From NCBI GenBank assembly GCA_902782505.1, contig CACZNO010000012.1:1-9660 (forward strand): a DNA stretch of 9,660 nt, given 5' to 3'. Of this stretch, positions 1-7,069 are shown piece after piece. This DNA is from an uncultured Erysipelotrichaceae bacterium (lineage in GTDB: Bacteria > Bacillota_I > Bacilli_A > Erysipelotrichales > Erysipelotrichaceae). The notes below the pieces were generated by a model. It did no database searches and was not told where the DNA came from. It was given only the letters and a program-made list of their open reading frames with translations. Positions within the stretch are counted from its first letter, which is position 1, and each line of letters starts with the position of its first letter. A program made the position numbers and the translations under genes.

Positions 1-364
1 ATACGGACAGCCTGCGGTCTTCCGGGAGGAACCGGACGAACAGAGAGTTCTCGAATGGCAGCGGAAGTATTCCGATCCGCACTGGATCTACGGGGACGAA
101 GAAAGGGAAACCTGTTACATGGAAAAGCGCTTTGACTGGGGCTATGCGGGAATTGCGCTCGATATCAAAGAGGGTGTGATTCAAAAGGCGCGCGTGGATA
201 CCGACGCAATGGAGACGTCCTGGGCATTAACTCTTCAAAGTTCTCTCGAAGAAAAGCCCTTTACCCGCGGGAGTATGCGGGAAGCAATTTGCGAATTGAC
301 AACCGATCCGGTGCGGAAAGATCTTCTTGGCTGGATCACGGAAGAAGGAGACGATACGATATGA
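1..364 (+). CDS. lplA: Lipoate-protein ligase, C-terminal part (5' end outside window)
   Basis: Only the last 120 codons are present; the frame is open from base 2 to the TGA at 362-364. Lipoate-protein ligase activates lipoate with ATP and attaches it to a lysine of lipoyl domains (GcvH, E2 subunits) in the cytoplasm. The visible part matches the start of the small C-terminal accessory domain: a W-x-YG segment (WIYGDEERE), then a KRFDWGYAGIAL strand, an EGVIQKARVDTDAME turn-strand (the family's 'I....I.GDF' region), and a helix ending near the stop. The catalytic domain lies upstream and cannot be checked. The stop overlaps the lpd start (ATGA), so the two genes are probably translationally coupled, and both concern lipoyl cofactors. 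The family call is from recognised pattern; the neighbour supports it. Confidence 0.78.
   Translation, partial: YGQPAVFREEPDEQRVLEWQRKYSDPHWIYGDEERETCYMEKRFDWGYAGIALDIKEGVIQKARVDTDAMETSWALTLQSSLEEKPFTRGSMREAICELTTDPVRKDLLGWITEEGDDTI
345..350 (+). promoter_or_regulatory. Ribosome binding site deciding the lpd start
   Basis: AAGGAG lies 10 bases upstream of the ATG at 361, inside the end of lplA. It supports 361 rather than an in-frame ATG at 289, which would add 24 residues with no resemblance to the family ahead of the FAD-binding strand. Confidence 0.6.
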
Positions 365-1725
365 TGTATGATCTGATGATTCTCGGCGCCGGTCCGGGAG
401 GATACCACGCGGCGTATACCGCCGTGCAATACGGAATGAAGACGGCCTTAGTCGAAAAGGATCTGGCCGGAGGGACGTGTTTAAACCGCGGCTGCGTACC
501 GACCAAGACGCTGATCCATACCGCGGATCTTTTCCGGGAAATCCGGCACAGCGAAGTCTTCGGCATCGAAAACGCCGATGCGAAAATCTCGCGGGAAGCC
601 CTTTTGGCGCGCAAGGAAGAAATCACCGCGTCGTTACGAAAAGGACTGGAGGATTCCTTCAAAGCCCGCAAGATCGATTATCTTACGGGAAAAGGAACCG
701 TCATCGACGCGCATCATGTCCGGGTCGGCGGGGAAATTCATGAAACAAAATATCTTCTGATCGCTTCCGGCAGCGTGCCGGCCTTGCCTCCGATCGAAGG
801 GATCGGGTCTTCTTCCGTTTTGACCAGCGATGACATTCTGCGGGATCTTCCGGCATTGACTTCCCTGATCGTGATCGGCGGCGGCGTGATCGGAACCGAG
901 ATCGCCGGCGTGTACGCAAGTCTTGGGACAAAGGTAACGATTCTGGAAGCGATGGACCAGCTTCTTCCGAACATGGATCCGGAAATTGCCCGGAATCTTT
1001 CCGTAATATTCAAAAAGCGCGGCATCGAGACCCACACATCCGCGATGGTACAGAAAATCGCGGATACGGAAACCGGCGCGGAAGTAACCTACACCGAGAA
1101 AGGAAAAACCGTTTCGGTCCGGGCGGATAAAGTTCTGGTTGCGACCGGACGGAAAGCTTATCTGGAAGGCTTGTTTGAAAATGAAATGCCGGAACTGGAA
1201 CGCGGGCGGATCAAGATCAGTGAGCGGATGGAGACGTCCGTTCCCGGGATTTACGCGATCGGCGATGTCACGTTCGGGTACGCGCAGCTGGCGCATATGG
1301 CTTCGGCCATGGGCGAAAACGCGGTGCGCGCAATGAACGGGGACGGACCTTCGCGGGACCTTAAGGCAGTGCCGGCGTGTGTTTATACATCGCCGGAAAT
1401 CGCGCAGGCAGGCATGACGGAAAAAGAAGCCAAAGCCCGGGGCATTGAAACGGTCATCGGAAAAGCGCCGATGCACGCGAACGCCCGCACGAAAATCGCG
1501 GAAAGCGAGAGAGGCTTTGTGAAACTGGTTGCGGATAAGACAAACGGAAAACTGTTAGGCGCGGCGATGATGTGCGAGAGGGCGACCGATATGATCATGG
1601 AGACCGTGTACGGGATCCTGGACGGAAAGACGCCGGACGAACTGTTGGAAGCCGTTCACCCGCATCCTTCGTTCGCCGAGGGAATCGAAACCGCCCTACG
1701 GGTTTTGAAAGAAAAATACCGCTAG
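361..1725 (+). CDS. lpdA: Dihydrolipoyl dehydrogenase
   Basis: A 454-residue flavoprotein that reoxidises dihydrolipoyl groups with NAD+, serving as the E3 subunit of 2-oxoacid dehydrogenases or the L-protein of the glycine cleavage system. It shows the full class I pyridine nucleotide disulfide oxidoreductase layout. There is an N-terminal FAD motif GAGPGG (residues 9-14), the redox disulfide in GGTCLNRGCVPTK (Cys40 and Cys45), and an NAD-binding GGGVIGTE (about 173-180). The second FAD motif is YAIGDV (Asp302), and the C-terminal HPHPSFAE supplies the His435/Glu440 pair that completes the partner subunit's active site. Length is typical (about 450-475), and there is no N-terminal lipoyl domain. 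The start at 361 is chosen for its ribosome binding site and the ATGA overlap with lplA. No E1, E2 or Gcv genes are in view, so the complex it serves is unknown. Other disulfide reductases are less likely given the lplA neighbour and the HxHP motif. Confidence 0.93.
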   Translation: MMYDLMILGAGPGGYHAAYTAVQYGMKTALVEKDLAGGTCLNRGCVPTKTLIHTADLFREIRHSEVFGIENADAKISREALLARKEEITASLRKGLEDSFKARKIDYLTGKGTVIDAHHVRVGGEIHETKYLLIASGSVPALPPIEGIGSSSVLTSDDILRDLPALTSLIVIGGGVIGTEIAGVYASLGTKVTILEAMDQLLPNMDPEIARNLSVIFKKRGIETHTSAMVQKIADTETGAEVTYTEKGKTVSVRADKVLVATGRKAYLEGLFENEMPELERGRIKISERMETSVPGIYAIGDVTFGYAQLAHMASAMGENAVRAMNGDGPSRDLKAVPACVYTSPEIAQAGMTEKEAKARGIETVIGKAPMHANARTKIAESERGFVKLVADKTNGKLLGAAMMCERATDMIMETVYGILDGKTPDELLEAVHPHPSFAEGIETALRVLKEKYR

Positions 1726-1736
1726 ATTTTATCTGG

Positions 1737-1745
1737 TGTTAGAAT
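1737..1745 (+). promoter_or_regulatory. Possible extended -10 promoter before malQ
   Basis: TGTTAGAAT in the lpd-malQ gap fits an extended -10 element (TGn followed by TAGAAT, 5 of 6 matches to TATAAT). No convincing -35 box sits 16-18 bases upstream. The predicted transcript start would fall at about 1752, on the malQ ribosome binding site itself, leaving a very short leader. It could be a weak internal promoter or chance. Confidence 0.22.
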
Positions 1746-1766
1746 GTACGCAAGGAGATACATACT

Positions 1767-3254
1767 ATGAAACGTGGAGCCGGAATAGTCATGCCGATCA
1801 CTTCGCTGCCGTCGGATTACGGCATCGGCACAATGGGAAAAGAAGCGCGGAGATTCATTGATTTTCTGCATACAGCCAAACAGACATACTGGCAGATCCT
1901 GCCGTTAGGTCCGACGAGTTACGGAGATTCCCCGTACCAGTCGTTTTCTTCGTTCGCGGGAAATCCGTATCTGATCGATCTGGACGAACTGCGGAAGGAC
2001 GGATTGTTACGGAAGAAGGAATACGCGGAAGGATCCTGGGGAGATAACCCTTTACGGGTCGATTACGGTTTGATTTACGCAAGACGGTATGAGGTATTGC
2101 GCAAAGCCGTCGCAAGGCTTCTGGAAAACAAACCCGCCGATTATGATGCGTTTATCGAAAACGAAAAGGGATGGCTGGACGATTACGCGTTATTTATGAC
2201 GATCAAGAAGCTGGAAAACGGAAAGCCGGTCGGAGAATGGCCGAAGAAGCTGCACTTCCGCGATCCGGAAGCTCTGGATAAAGTGCGCCGGGAAAACGCC
2301 GGGGAAATGACTTTCTGGGAAGCGGTGCAGTATCTTTTCTTCCGTCAATGGAAGAAACTGCGTCAATACGCGAAGAAACAGAACGTCAAGATCATCGGAG
2401 ATATTCCGATTTACGTTGCGGAAGACAGCGTGGAAGTATGGGCGGATCCCAAACAGTTCCAGCTCGATAAGAATCTTCATCCGACGGAAATCGCGGGATG
2501 CCCTCCGGACGGGTTCGCGGAAGACGGACAGCGCTGGGGAAATCCGCTCTACGATTGGGAGTATATGAAGAAGGACGGTTACGCATGGTGGATCCGCCGT
2601 GTTGCCCAGCAGTTCCGGTTCTACGATGTTCTGCGTCTGGACCATTTCCGCGGGTTTGCGGGATATTACGCGATCCCGGCGACGGAAAAAACCGCGCGCA
2701 ACGGCAAATGGAGAGAAGGCCCGGGCTATGCGCTGTTTGAAGCCATCGAAAAGGCGCTGGGCAAGCGGGAGATCATCGCCGAGGATCTGGGCTTTTTGAC
2801 CGAAGACGTCTACGAATTATTGCGCAAATGCGGGTATGCGGGCATGAAGAACTTACAGTTCGCGTTCTTCCCGGAAAACCCGGGCTCCGAGTATCTGCCG
2901 CACAATTTCGTGAAGAACTGCGTCGTCTATGTCGGAACGCATGACAACGAGCCGATCATGGGCTGGTTCAAATACGGACCGAAAAAGTGTATCAACCGCG
3001 CGAAGAAATACCTCCATCTGGATCCCGCCGAAGGTTTGAACTGGGGCATGATCCGCTGCGCCTATATGGGTGTGGAAGATACCGCGATGGTGCAGTTCCA
3101 GGATTTTCTGGGATTAGGCTGGGATGCGCGGATCAATACGCCGTCGGTGGTCGGGATCAACTGGACCTGGCGGTGTGATAAGAAGGACATCAACGGACGT
3201 TTAGCGCAGAAAATCGCGCGGTGGACCGCGTTATATGACCGTCTGCCGAAATAA
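1767..3254 (+). CDS. malQ: 4-alpha-glucanotransferase (amylomaltase, GH77)
   Basis: A 495-residue GH77 enzyme that transfers alpha-1,4-glucan segments between maltooligosaccharides, releasing glucose and lengthening acceptors for phosphorylase; it acts in the cytoplasm. The N-terminus (GIVMPITSLPSDYGIGTMG, then QILPLGPTSYGDSPYQ) is characteristic. Catalytic residues are visible: nucleophile Asp292 in RLDHFRG, acid/base Glu339 in IIAEDLG, and the stabilising Asp393 in VGTHDNEP. These match the Thermus aquaticus spacing (293/340/395). Length is that of the compact bacterial type without the long N-terminal extension of E. coli MalQ. A good AAGGAGA at 1752-1758 precedes the ATG by 8 bases. It follows lpd after 41 bases and precedes the unnamed 608-residue protein by 16 bases. 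Its natural partner is the maltodextrin-like transporter that starts at 7152. Confidence 0.96.
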   Translation: MKRGAGIVMPITSLPSDYGIGTMGKEARRFIDFLHTAKQTYWQILPLGPTSYGDSPYQSFSSFAGNPYLIDLDELRKDGLLRKKEYAEGSWGDNPLRVDYGLIYARRYEVLRKAVARLLENKPADYDAFIENEKGWLDDYALFMTIKKLENGKPVGEWPKKLHFRDPEALDKVRRENAGEMTFWEAVQYLFFRQWKKLRQYAKKQNVKIIGDIPIYVAEDSVEVWADPKQFQLDKNLHPTEIAGCPPDGFAEDGQRWGNPLYDWEYMKKDGYAWWIRRVAQQFRFYDVLRLDHFRGFAGYYAIPATEKTARNGKWREGPGYALFEAIEKALGKREIIAEDLGFLTEDVYELLRKCGYAGMKNLQFAFFPENPGSEYLPHNFVKNCVVYVGTHDNEPIMGWFKYGPKKCINRAKKYLHLDPAEGLNWGMIRCAYMGVEDTAMVQFQDFLGLGWDARINTPSVVGINWTWRCDKKDINGRLAQKIARWTALYDRLPK

Positions 3255-3270
3255 GGAAGCAGTAAAGCAT

Positions 3271-5097
3271 ATGAGTGATTTTATCGTGAATATTATTCAT
3301 CGCCCCGAAATGGTTCCGGAATACGCGGAAAAAGTGACGGGACACGGAAAAGAAGAAGATCTCGGCAGGGAAGGACTTCTGACCGAGAGTCTGGATATCT
3401 TTAAAATTCAACAGGAATGTGCGCATAAAAACGGATTGAAGACGACGATCCAGATGACCTATGCGAGCCTTTTCAATGAAGAAGCGGTCGCCCTGGCGAA
3501 GGAACATCACGAAAAGTACGGGGACGAGATCGGATTGACGCTGTTGGGACTGCCGTGCGAACAGTTCCGTGAAAAGTACAAAACCAAGGATTTCTGTATC
3601 TGGATGTTTTCGATGGAAGATAAGAAAGCCATCGTCAACGACGTCTTTGAGAAATTCCATGAATGTTTCGGGTTCTATCCGGAATCGACCGGATCGTATT
3701 ATCTGGACGCGGCGCTGATCAACTACATCAAGGAGAAGTATCCTTCCGTGAAATGCGCGGTCGCGACCTGTTGGGAAGAAGGACCCAAAGCGTATCATAC
3801 CTGCAACAATTCCTGGTATACCCTGATGGACGGGGGGCCGTGGGCACCCTGGATTCCTTCGAAACAGAATACCCACGCACCGGCGGCGAACAGGGAAGAA
3901 GACAGCGGCATCGTGGCGATTCCGCATCTTTCGAGAGACCTTCTGGCGTGTTATGACGGAAACGGATCCAACTTCGGAACGCATCCGCAGAACGTTCTGC
4001 GCGGGATGATCTACAATTCGAAAACCTGGGAATATCCGTATCTGTACAATCTGATCGATCAGTACCGGTACCTTGAAAAATTCAACAACGGTTACGCGTA
4101 CAATATGATGTTCGTGGGACCGGGCTGGATGAACAAGATGGGACGCTGGGAAGCGCCATATGAATTGCTGCTGAAGTCGTACGAAGACGGCTGCGCGTAT
4201 TACGGACAACTGAAAAAAGAAGGCAAGCTGCTCGATATGACGATGTCCGAATTCGCGGATTATTACCGTGCGAAGAAACACTATGAAGAACCCGAATGCG
4301 CGTTATGGCGGGATATTCTCTACGGTTCCGACAAACAGCTGTTCTGGTATTGCGATCCGTATATGCGCGCCTGCGTCAATATGGATGAAGGCGGCGCGAT
4401 CGTCGATTTGCGTCCCTATGTTTCAAAACTGGATGATCCGATGGGGATCGGCACAAAACACGTCCAGGACGTCTCGTATCCGTTTTTGATTCAGGAAAAA
4501 TACCGCGCCGGATACTTTACGCATTACGCCGGCGAAGGAACCGTGCGCAGCGCGAAAATCTGTTACCAAGGCGAGGAGGCGGATCTCTGTCTTTGCCGCA
4601 CCAAGGCGCATTTCCGGGAAGAAAACGGCGTGCGTTCCCTGACGCTGGATCCCGCGGAAATTGAATTCCGCAATTTGAAATGCACGGTTCAGACAGTCAT
4701 ATCCTTCAAGGAAGGAGATTCCTCGATCCGCATCGACCGGAAACTTCTTTCGTGCACCGATCCGGACGCGGAAATCACGGTCGACGAATACATGGTCGGC
4801 TGTTACGGAACGACCGAGTATCCGGAAGATATGACAAGTCTGACTTTGTCGCTGGATGAGGAAAGCCTTGCGTATGAATACAAGTGCCGGGAACTGCACA
4901 AGGAAAACGCAGACCGGGCGGAATGCGTATTGCCGCCGGTCAAGACCCGCGTGATTCTGGAATGCGAAGCTTCGCGCAAAGAAGGCTACGTGAAGGAAGG
5001 ATACGCGTTTTCACCGATGTTCACGCTGGGATACAAAGCGGTCTTGAAGGCCGGGGAAGGAGTTACCACATGGCTCAGGCTGGAAAAGGCAGACTAA
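3271..5097 (+). CDS. Unnamed 608-residue protein, probable barrel plus beta-sandwich carbohydrate-active enzyme
   Basis: I do not recognise a named family. No signal peptide or membrane segment is visible, so it should be cytoplasmic. Residues 1-340 look like a (beta/alpha) barrel of the NodB/GH57/GH38-like kind. There is a strand-like GLKTTIQMTYASL (55-67), a DEIGLTLLGLP strand (85-95) where deacetylase-like folds have their HEIGxH element, and FGFYPESTGSYYLDAALINY (133-152) followed by KCAVATCWEEG (161-171). A tryptophan-, proline- and glycine-rich segment, SWYTLMDGGPWAPWIPSKQ (181-199), could line a sugar site. Residues about 350-608 are strand-rich with many charged residues, as in the beta-sandwich domains that follow such barrels. 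The start at 3271 gives a sensible N-terminus (MSDFIVNIIHRPEM); AAGGA at 3253-3257 is 13 bases upstream, longer than ideal. An upstream in-frame ATG at 3235 lies inside malQ. It sits between malQ and a GH53 gene, which suggests glycan metabolism. A GH, deacetylase or epimerase-like activity is inference only. Confidence 0.72.
   Translation: MSDFIVNIIHRPEMVPEYAEKVTGHGKEEDLGREGLLTESLDIFKIQQECAHKNGLKTTIQMTYASLFNEEAVALAKEHHEKYGDEIGLTLLGLPCEQFREKYKTKDFCIWMFSMEDKKAIVNDVFEKFHECFGFYPESTGSYYLDAALINYIKEKYPSVKCAVATCWEEGPKAYHTCNNSWYTLMDGGPWAPWIPSKQNTHAPAANREEDSGIVAIPHLSRDLLACYDGNGSNFGTHPQNVLRGMIYNSKTWEYPYLYNLIDQYRYLEKFNNGYAYNMMFVGPGWMNKMGRWEAPYELLLKSYEDGCAYYGQLKKEGKLLDMTMSEFADYYRAKKHYEEPECALWRDILYGSDKQLFWYCDPYMRACVNMDEGGAIVDLRPYVSKLDDPMGIGTKHVQDVSYPFLIQEKYRAGYFTHYAGEGTVRSAKICYQGEEADLCLCRTKAHFREENGVRSLTLDPAEIEFRNLKCTVQTVISFKEGDSSIRIDRKLLSCTDPDAEITVDEYMVGCYGTTEYPEDMTSLTLSLDEESLAYEYKCRELHKENADRAECVLPPVKTRVILECEASRKEGYVKEGYAFSPMFTLGYKAVLKAGEGVTTWLRLEKAD
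5057..5062 (+). promoter_or_regulatory. Ribosome binding site of the zinc-ribbon gene
   Basis: AAGGAG lies 7 bases before the ATG at 5070, inside the end of the 608-residue gene. It selects 5070 over an in-frame ATG at 4884, whose extra 62 residues are an out-of-frame reading of the preceding gene. Confidence 0.6.
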
Positions 5098-5303
5098 ACT
5101 TCCGGTGCCCGCAGTGCTTTATGCGGGACATCGACATGGATATGTTTTACGACAAGGACAAGAAGGAATACTACTGCATCCGGTGCCAGTATCACGGGGA
5201 TGAAAAGGACGTGCTGGAGAAAAACGAACAGATCCGTCTGAAATACCGGGCGATGTATCACCGCTTCAAAGACTTCGAGGATTTTTCCGATGACCTTTCT
5301 TAA
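5070..5303 (+). CDS. 77-residue zinc-ribbon protein
   Basis: A small protein with an N-terminal zinc ribbon: Cys13 and Cys16 in CPQC and Cys36 and Cys39 in CIRC, 19 residues apart. The first pair is followed by an acidic/methionine-rich hairpin (DIDMDMFYD) and the second by a charged C-terminal helix (DVLEKNEQIRLKYRAMYHRF) that may coil, then an acidic tail (FEDFSDDLS). The spacing fits a rubredoxin-like/zinc-ribbon fold; I cannot name a family. Its start overlaps the preceding gene by 28 bases and its end overlaps the GH53 gene by 14 bases. With its own good ribosome binding site, that makes it a real, probably translationally coupled gene. Possible roles include a nucleic-acid or protein adaptor; function is unknown. 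Confidence 0.75.
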   Translation: MAQAGKGRLNFRCPQCFMRDIDMDMFYDKDKKEYYCIRCQYHGDEKDVLEKNEQIRLKYRAMYHRFKDFEDFSDDLS

Positions 5304-6423
5304 GGGCATGGACATCTCGGATCTTGCGGAAATTGAGAAACACGGAGGCGTGTATTTTGACCGCGGGATCGAAAAGGACGCGGTGAAGATCTTTGCGGAG
5401 CACGGGATCAATCTGGCCAGGATCCGGATCTGGAATGACCCGTACGATGAAAAGGGGAATCCCTACGGCGGCGGCACCAGCGACGTGAAGACGTTTCTTT
5501 CGCTGGCGAAAAGAGCGAAGGAATGCGGCATGGGCATTCTGGCGGATTTTCATTATTCCGATTTCTGGGCCGATCCCGGGAAACAGACCATGCCCAAGGC
5601 GTGGCGTTCTTTTCCGTATGAAGAACTGAAAAAGGCGCTGTACGAATTCACAAAGGAAACGCTGGAACTCTGCGTAAAAGAAGATGTGATCCCGGAATAC
5701 GTCGCCGTCGGGAATGAAGTCACCAACGGCATATGCTGGCCGGTAGGAAAAGTGCCGGCGTTTGACCGTATTGCCGGATTGATTTCCGCAGGCATCCGCG
5801 CGGTGCGGGAAACGGTTCCTTCCGCGAAAGTCATGATTCATCTGGATAACGGCGGAAACAAAAAACTCTACGAAAACTGGTTTTGGGAATACTTTGAAAA
5901 CGACGGAGAGGACTTTGACGCGATCGGATTAAGCTATTATCCTTTGTGGCACGGGTCGCCGGAAGACCTTGAAGAAAATCTGCGCTTTCTTTCCGGTACA
6001 TACGGCAAGGAACTGATCATCGCGGAGACCTCGTATCCGTTTACCCTGGCGGATTACGCGGAGTATGAAACCTACATGTCCGGTAAACGCAAAGGCATGG
6101 CGATCAAGCCGGAATTACTGGGAAACTGCACGGAACCCTTCAGCCCGGAAGGACAGTGTTCCTTTCTGGAAAAACTGACCCGCATCGTAGTCGATCATCC
6201 CTGCGGGAAGGGAATCATCTGGTGGGGAGGCGCCCTGATTCCGCGGGAAGGAAGTTCCTGGGGCAACGACAACGCGATCGAGTATGCGCATGAAAAAGGT
6301 CCCGGAGGAAACGAGTGGGCCAATCAGGCCGTGTTCGATTTTGACGGAAACGCGTTACCGGTTCTGGACCGGCTCGGAAGGATTGTTGATTCTTGTGAAA
6401 AGTGTGATAAAGTAAAGATATGA
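5290..6423 (+). CDS. ganB: GH53 endo-beta-1,4-galactanase, no signal peptide
   Basis: A 377-residue clan GH-A enzyme that cleaves beta-1,4-galactan (type I arabinogalactan side chains of pectin). It begins with the family's GMDISDLAEIEKHGG and continues with an ARIRIWNDPYDEKGNPYGGG segment. The acid/base is Glu143 in VAVGNEVTNG and the nucleophile Glu246 in IIAETSYP, at the ends of barrel strands 4 and 7. Near the C-terminus, GGNEWANQAVFDFDG is the conserved family motif. Classical galactanases are secreted, but this one starts directly at the barrel with no hydrophobic leader, so it probably acts on imported galacto-oligosaccharides. The ATG at 5290 has GAGG 9 bases upstream; an ATG at 5308 is possible and would remove 6 residues. 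It overlaps the zinc-ribbon gene by 14 bases and plsY by 4 bases. The symbol is by analogy with the Bacillus gan locus; the precise substrate is inferred. Confidence 0.92.
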   Translation: MTFLKGMDISDLAEIEKHGGVYFDRGIEKDAVKIFAEHGINLARIRIWNDPYDEKGNPYGGGTSDVKTFLSLAKRAKECGMGILADFHYSDFWADPGKQTMPKAWRSFPYEELKKALYEFTKETLELCVKEDVIPEYVAVGNEVTNGICWPVGKVPAFDRIAGLISAGIRAVRETVPSAKVMIHLDNGGNKKLYENWFWEYFENDGEDFDAIGLSYYPLWHGSPEDLEENLRFLSGTYGKELIIAETSYPFTLADYAEYETYMSGKRKGMAIKPELLGNCTEPFSPEGQCSFLEKLTRIVVDHPCGKGIIWWGGALIPREGSSWGNDNAIEYAHEKGPGGNEWANQAVFDFDGNALPVLDRLGRIVDSCEKCDKVKI

Positions 6424-7025
6424 AAGAAATCGTCTGCATCCTGATCGGATATTTTCTGGGCTGTATCAATATGGCTTTTATCGTCGGAAAACTGAACGGT
6501 TTTGATATCCGCGAAAGGGGAAGCGGCAATGCCGGAGCTTCCAATGTCAAAATCGCGTTAGGATGGAAAGCCGGGGTTTTTACTGCGCTGTTCGACATCC
6601 TGAAATCGTTCGCGGCGGTCATGGTCTGCCGGCTGCTGTTCCCGGATTTTGAACTCGGTCCCTATATCGCGGGGGCGATGGCGGTAATCGGGCATATCTT
6701 CCCGTTCTATATGAAATTCAAGGGCGGGAAAGGCTATGCGGCGTATATGGGACTGCTGCTGGCAATCAACTGGAAACTGGCGCTGGCTTTAATCGTATGG
6801 GGCGTGCTGGTTACACTGATCACGAACTATATCGCGCTGGCGACGATTTCCACGTCGATGATCGTGCCGGCATACTGCTATCTCATGAAGCGTCCGTTGG
6901 AAGTGATTCTGATCTTCGTAGGATTGATGATCATCATAATTTATAAACACAAAATCAACATTGTCCGCATCTGGAAGCACGAGGAAATCGGGCTGCGGAA
7001 AACGGAAAATCCGAAGGCTGAATAA
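6420..7025 (+). CDS. plsY: Glycerol-3-phosphate acyltransferase PlsY
   Basis: A 201-residue membrane enzyme that transfers acyl groups from acyl-phosphate to glycerol-3-phosphate, making lysophosphatidate, the first step of phospholipid synthesis in most Gram-positive bacteria. All three family motifs are present. Motif 1 is RGSGNAGASN (33-42), and motif 2 is GHIFPFYMKFKGGKG (91-105) with its glycine/lysine loop. The third is KHKINIVRIWKHEE (176-189) near the C-terminus. Hydrophobic segments at about 3-22, 52-74, 80-97, 108-150 (two spans) and 158-175 fit the five-helix topology. The start overlaps the GH53 stop as ATGA and lacks a strong ribosome binding site, so translation probably depends on coupling. 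It is the last gene of the run, and its stop codon lies in the loop of the terminator. The link to the sugar genes is likely only shared transcription. Confidence 0.95.
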   Translation: MKEIVCILIGYFLGCINMAFIVGKLNGFDIRERGSGNAGASNVKIALGWKAGVFTALFDILKSFAAVMVCRLLFPDFELGPYIAGAMAVIGHIFPFYMKFKGGKGYAAYMGLLLAINWKLALALIVWGVLVTLITNYIALATISTSMIVPAYCYLMKRPLEVILIFVGLMIIIIYKHKINIVRIWKHEEIGLRKTENPKAE

Positions 7026-7038
7026 CAGCCTTTTTTTT
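7014..7038 (+). terminator. Rho-independent terminator after plsY
   Basis: A perfect 7-base-pair stem, AAGGCTG (7014-7020) and CAGCCTT (7026-7032), encloses the 5-base loop AATAA and runs into an unbroken T-tract to 7038. The TAA stop of plsY occupies the last three loop bases. It separates the lplA-to-plsY run from the transporter operon. Confidence 0.88.
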
Positions 7039-7040
7039 CT

Positions 7041-7055
7041 TTGAAACGGGCTTAC
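7041..7055 (+). promoter_or_regulatory. Degenerate inverted copy of the cre-like operator
   Basis: TTGAAACGGGCTTAC resembles the minus-strand reading of the operator at 7070-7084 (TTGAAAACGCTTACT), sharing TTGAAA, CG and CTTAC but with small insertions and deletions. The pair forms an inverted repeat whose GCTTAC (7050-7055) and GTAAGC (7071-7076) cores are perfect. It may be a second, weaker operator or half of a larger regulator site. It does not match the cre consensus without gaps. Confidence 0.35.
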
Positions 7056-7069
7056 CGTACCGGTGAGAG

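Noticed and set aside
289..360. Upstream extension of lpd from an ATG at 289
   Set aside because: The 24 extra residues overlap the lplA frame and resemble nothing in the family; the ribosome binding site at 345-350 and the FAD-binding N-terminus favour 361.
634..1476. Minus-strand open frame (280 codons) opposite lpd
   Set aside because: Fully antisense to a clear dihydrolipoyl dehydrogenase, with Arg/His-rich low-information translation and no family pattern.
3235..3270. Upstream start of the 608-residue gene at 3235
   Set aside because: It lies inside malQ and adds a Cys/Lys-rich 12-residue stretch; the ATG at 3271 just after the malQ stop is more natural, although its ribosome binding site is not strong.
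3190..4281. Long minus-strand open frame (363 codons) opposite malQ and the 608-residue gene
   Set aside because: It lies antisense to well-supported genes, its translation is Phe/Arg/His-rich with no recognisable motif, and it has no ribosome binding site. It mirrors the codon bias of the + strand genes.
4884..5069. Longer form of the zinc-ribbon protein
   Set aside because: The extra 62 residues are an out-of-frame reading of the preceding gene; AAGGAG at 5057-5062 points to the ATG at 5070.
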